Positions 63,045 to 64,000 of a stretch of DNA of 64,000 bases are shown piece after piece. The notes under the pieces are model-generated. The model had not been told where the DNA came from. It did no database searches and saw only the letters and a program-made list of their open reading frames with translations. This DNA is from an uncultured Chthonomonas sp. Its GTDB lineage: Bacteria > Armatimonadota > Chthonomonadetes > Chthonomonadales > Chthonomonadaceae. The stretch lies in contig CAIONQ010000036.1 in NCBI GenBank assembly GCA_903859705.1, positions 1 through 64,000 on the forward strand. The letters are read 5' to 3'. Each line of letters begins with the position of its first letter. Position 1 is the first letter of the stretch. The position numbers and the translations under genes are program-made.

Positions 63045-63743
63045 TCACAGACTTGTCGAAGTGAAGACCCGACCCTGGTGGAAAGTGGTACAAAAATATA
63101 GGAGGAGGACACGGGGGAACTTTCCATTCGGTTCTGGTTCTTCTTCAGGGATAGGGACGCATTTGTCTGCGATCTTTTGACCAATCCCGGTAAACACACC
63201 GCTCGGATGGCCGGGAGTGTATGTGCATAGCTCGTACACGGCTCCGGCAATCGAGATGCACGTCCTTCCCAGCACCAATCCACCACGTGCAGGCGCAGTG
63301 CCACGTTGGACTATCGTCAAACGAACCGGCGGCTCGACAACAGGCGGTATCGGTGAAGGCATTGCCACTTGCATAAATGTACCCCTTGGCGGTACGTATC
63401 CGGGTGCCCCTCCTCCCGATTGTCCGCTATTACGCCGAGCTTCACCAGAGCAGTACATGGATTGCAAAGGCAGATAAGGTGATGACCCAACGAACAGTGT
63501 GCTGGAATTTTCCGACAACACGAAATATAGACCTGCAAAGCGAAACTGGTTTTGCGTGGTGCCTTGCGTCGACAATGCTACACCAAATACGCTGAAGTCA
63601 TATTCATCTGTAATCACACCCGCAGAGTTTGTGAGGATGCGAACCGTGCCCAGGTTGCCGTATCCGTAAAACGAGCTTGCTCCATTTCTGTTCTGGCTGT
63701 TCAGTCCGCTCCAAATGTACCCATTTGGCCTTATTGCTGTCAA
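63045..63743 (-). CDS. RHS repeat-associated core and C-terminal tip, 5'-truncated
   Basis: The 232-residue frame shows the RHS core signature: FYGYGNLGTVRILTNSAGVI then TDEYDFSVFGVALSTQGTTQ and FRFAGLYF (residues 24-75). The usual DPxGRF end of the core is replaced by a divergent segment. The tip after it is Pro-rich and has LGRTCISIAGAVYELCTY; it matches no toxin I know. The frame starts in the dispersed repeat, where the original long RHS protein has been cut. A C-terminal frameshift is possible, since a neighbouring frame (62978-63304) stays open. Confidence 0.75.
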   Translation of the reverse strand: MTAIRPNGYIWSGLNSQNRNGASSFYGYGNLGTVRILTNSAGVITDEYDFSVFGVALSTQGTTQNQFRFAGLYFVLSENSSTLFVGSSPYLPLQSMYCSGEARRNSGQSGGGAPGYVPPRGTFMQVAMPSPIPPVVEPPVRLTIVQRGTAPARGGLVLGRTCISIAGAVYELCTYTPGHPSGVFTGIGQKIADKCVPIPEEEPEPNGKFPRVLLLYFCTTFHQGRVFTSTSL

Positions 63744-64000
63744 TACGCAAAAGCTGTACAGCGCCGCCGCAGCGCAGCAAGGATCAAGGTGAGGTACCTA
63801 CGGAAGTAAGCCTGGTCCCGCCCATTTGGCCTTATTGCTGTCAATACGCAAAAGCTGTACAGCGCCGCCAAGTCCTCTGCCGCGCCCGACGCAAGGAGGG
63901 ATGAAGCGGTAGAGTAAGAAGCAAGGATCAAGGTGAGGTACCTACGGAAGTAAGCCTGGTCCCGCCCATTTGGCCTTATTGCTGTCAATACGCAAAAGCT
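63720..64000. repeat. Tandem copies of the dispersed repeat, truncated by the window end
   Basis: CCCATTTGGCCTTATTGCTG starts at 63720, 63821 and 63965. The second unit is 144 bases; the first lacks about 43 bases; the third is cut. Each unit holds GGATCAAGGTGAGGTACC, GTACAGCGCCGCCAAGTCC (or a deleted form) and GAGGGATGAAGCGGTAGAG. Confidence 0.8.

Noticed and set aside
1-64000. tRNA or rRNA genes
   Set aside because: No cloverleaf with GGTTCGA-type T-loop context or rRNA segment was found by eye.

Overview
The window looks like a chromosomal segment of a member of the Armatimonadota, or a close relative with a similar gene set. The basis is three separate type IV prepilin-like proteins that share the block [18 protein letters not shown] followed by [15 protein letters not shown] (or close variants) and a C-terminal H/DG pilin tail. 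Many secreted or Tat-exported sugar-active enzymes and moderate GC agree with this. The phylum is an inference; there is no rRNA or tRNA gene to test it.

Layout. 0-5.8 kb: an N-terminally incomplete TPR protein, acetyl-CoA synthetase, and on the minus strand an ECF sigma / membrane anti-sigma-like / secretin-N0-like plus zinc-ribbon protein operon. 6-15.3 kb: a carbohydrate cluster (GH106-like enzyme overlapping a URO-D-family protein, a sialidase-fold protein, a secreted TIM-barrel-like protein, a Tat-exported xylose-isomerase-like protein). 15.4-29.2 kb: two prepilin-like proteins, a HEAT-repeat membrane protein, the first of three YncE/phosphoesterase fusions, a PhnZ-like HD protein, a second sialidase-fold protein, a TPR-lipoprotein/CRTAC1 pair, and a GntR-LacI chimeric regulator next to a large sugar-hydrolase-like protein. 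31.9-34.3 kb: a 61-codon gene with an in-frame UGA and a bacterial SECIS-like hairpin (candidate selenoprotein), a methyltransferase and a photolyase-related protein. 34.4-44.9 kb: a tricorn-like protease broken by a frameshift, a third prepilin, a second phosphoesterase fusion, exonuclease III, DUF362 and DUF6599 proteins. 45-48.4 kb: an arsenic operon (ArsR, thioredoxin-type ArsC, Acr3) followed by an alcohol dehydrogenase. 48.4-57.6 kb: Dabb, GH16 and CPBP proteins, the third phosphoesterase fusion, and an operon of TPR protein, seven-heme cytochrome c and Gfo/Idh/MocA oxidoreductase. 57.6-64 kb: an accessory region of degenerate repeats, a HEAT lipoprotein, a cut-off IS3 element, RHS fragments, and two homologous small proteins downstream of an RHS tip that resemble a polymorphic-toxin immunity cassette.

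Most gene ends carry strong hairpin terminators, often shared between convergent genes. The core shows ordinary coding density. The last 6 kb shows repeated DNA, truncated genes and mobile-element debris. The two most notable observations are the candidate selenoprotein at 31934-32119 and the RHS tip with duplicated downstream proteins at 61.8-63.7 kb.
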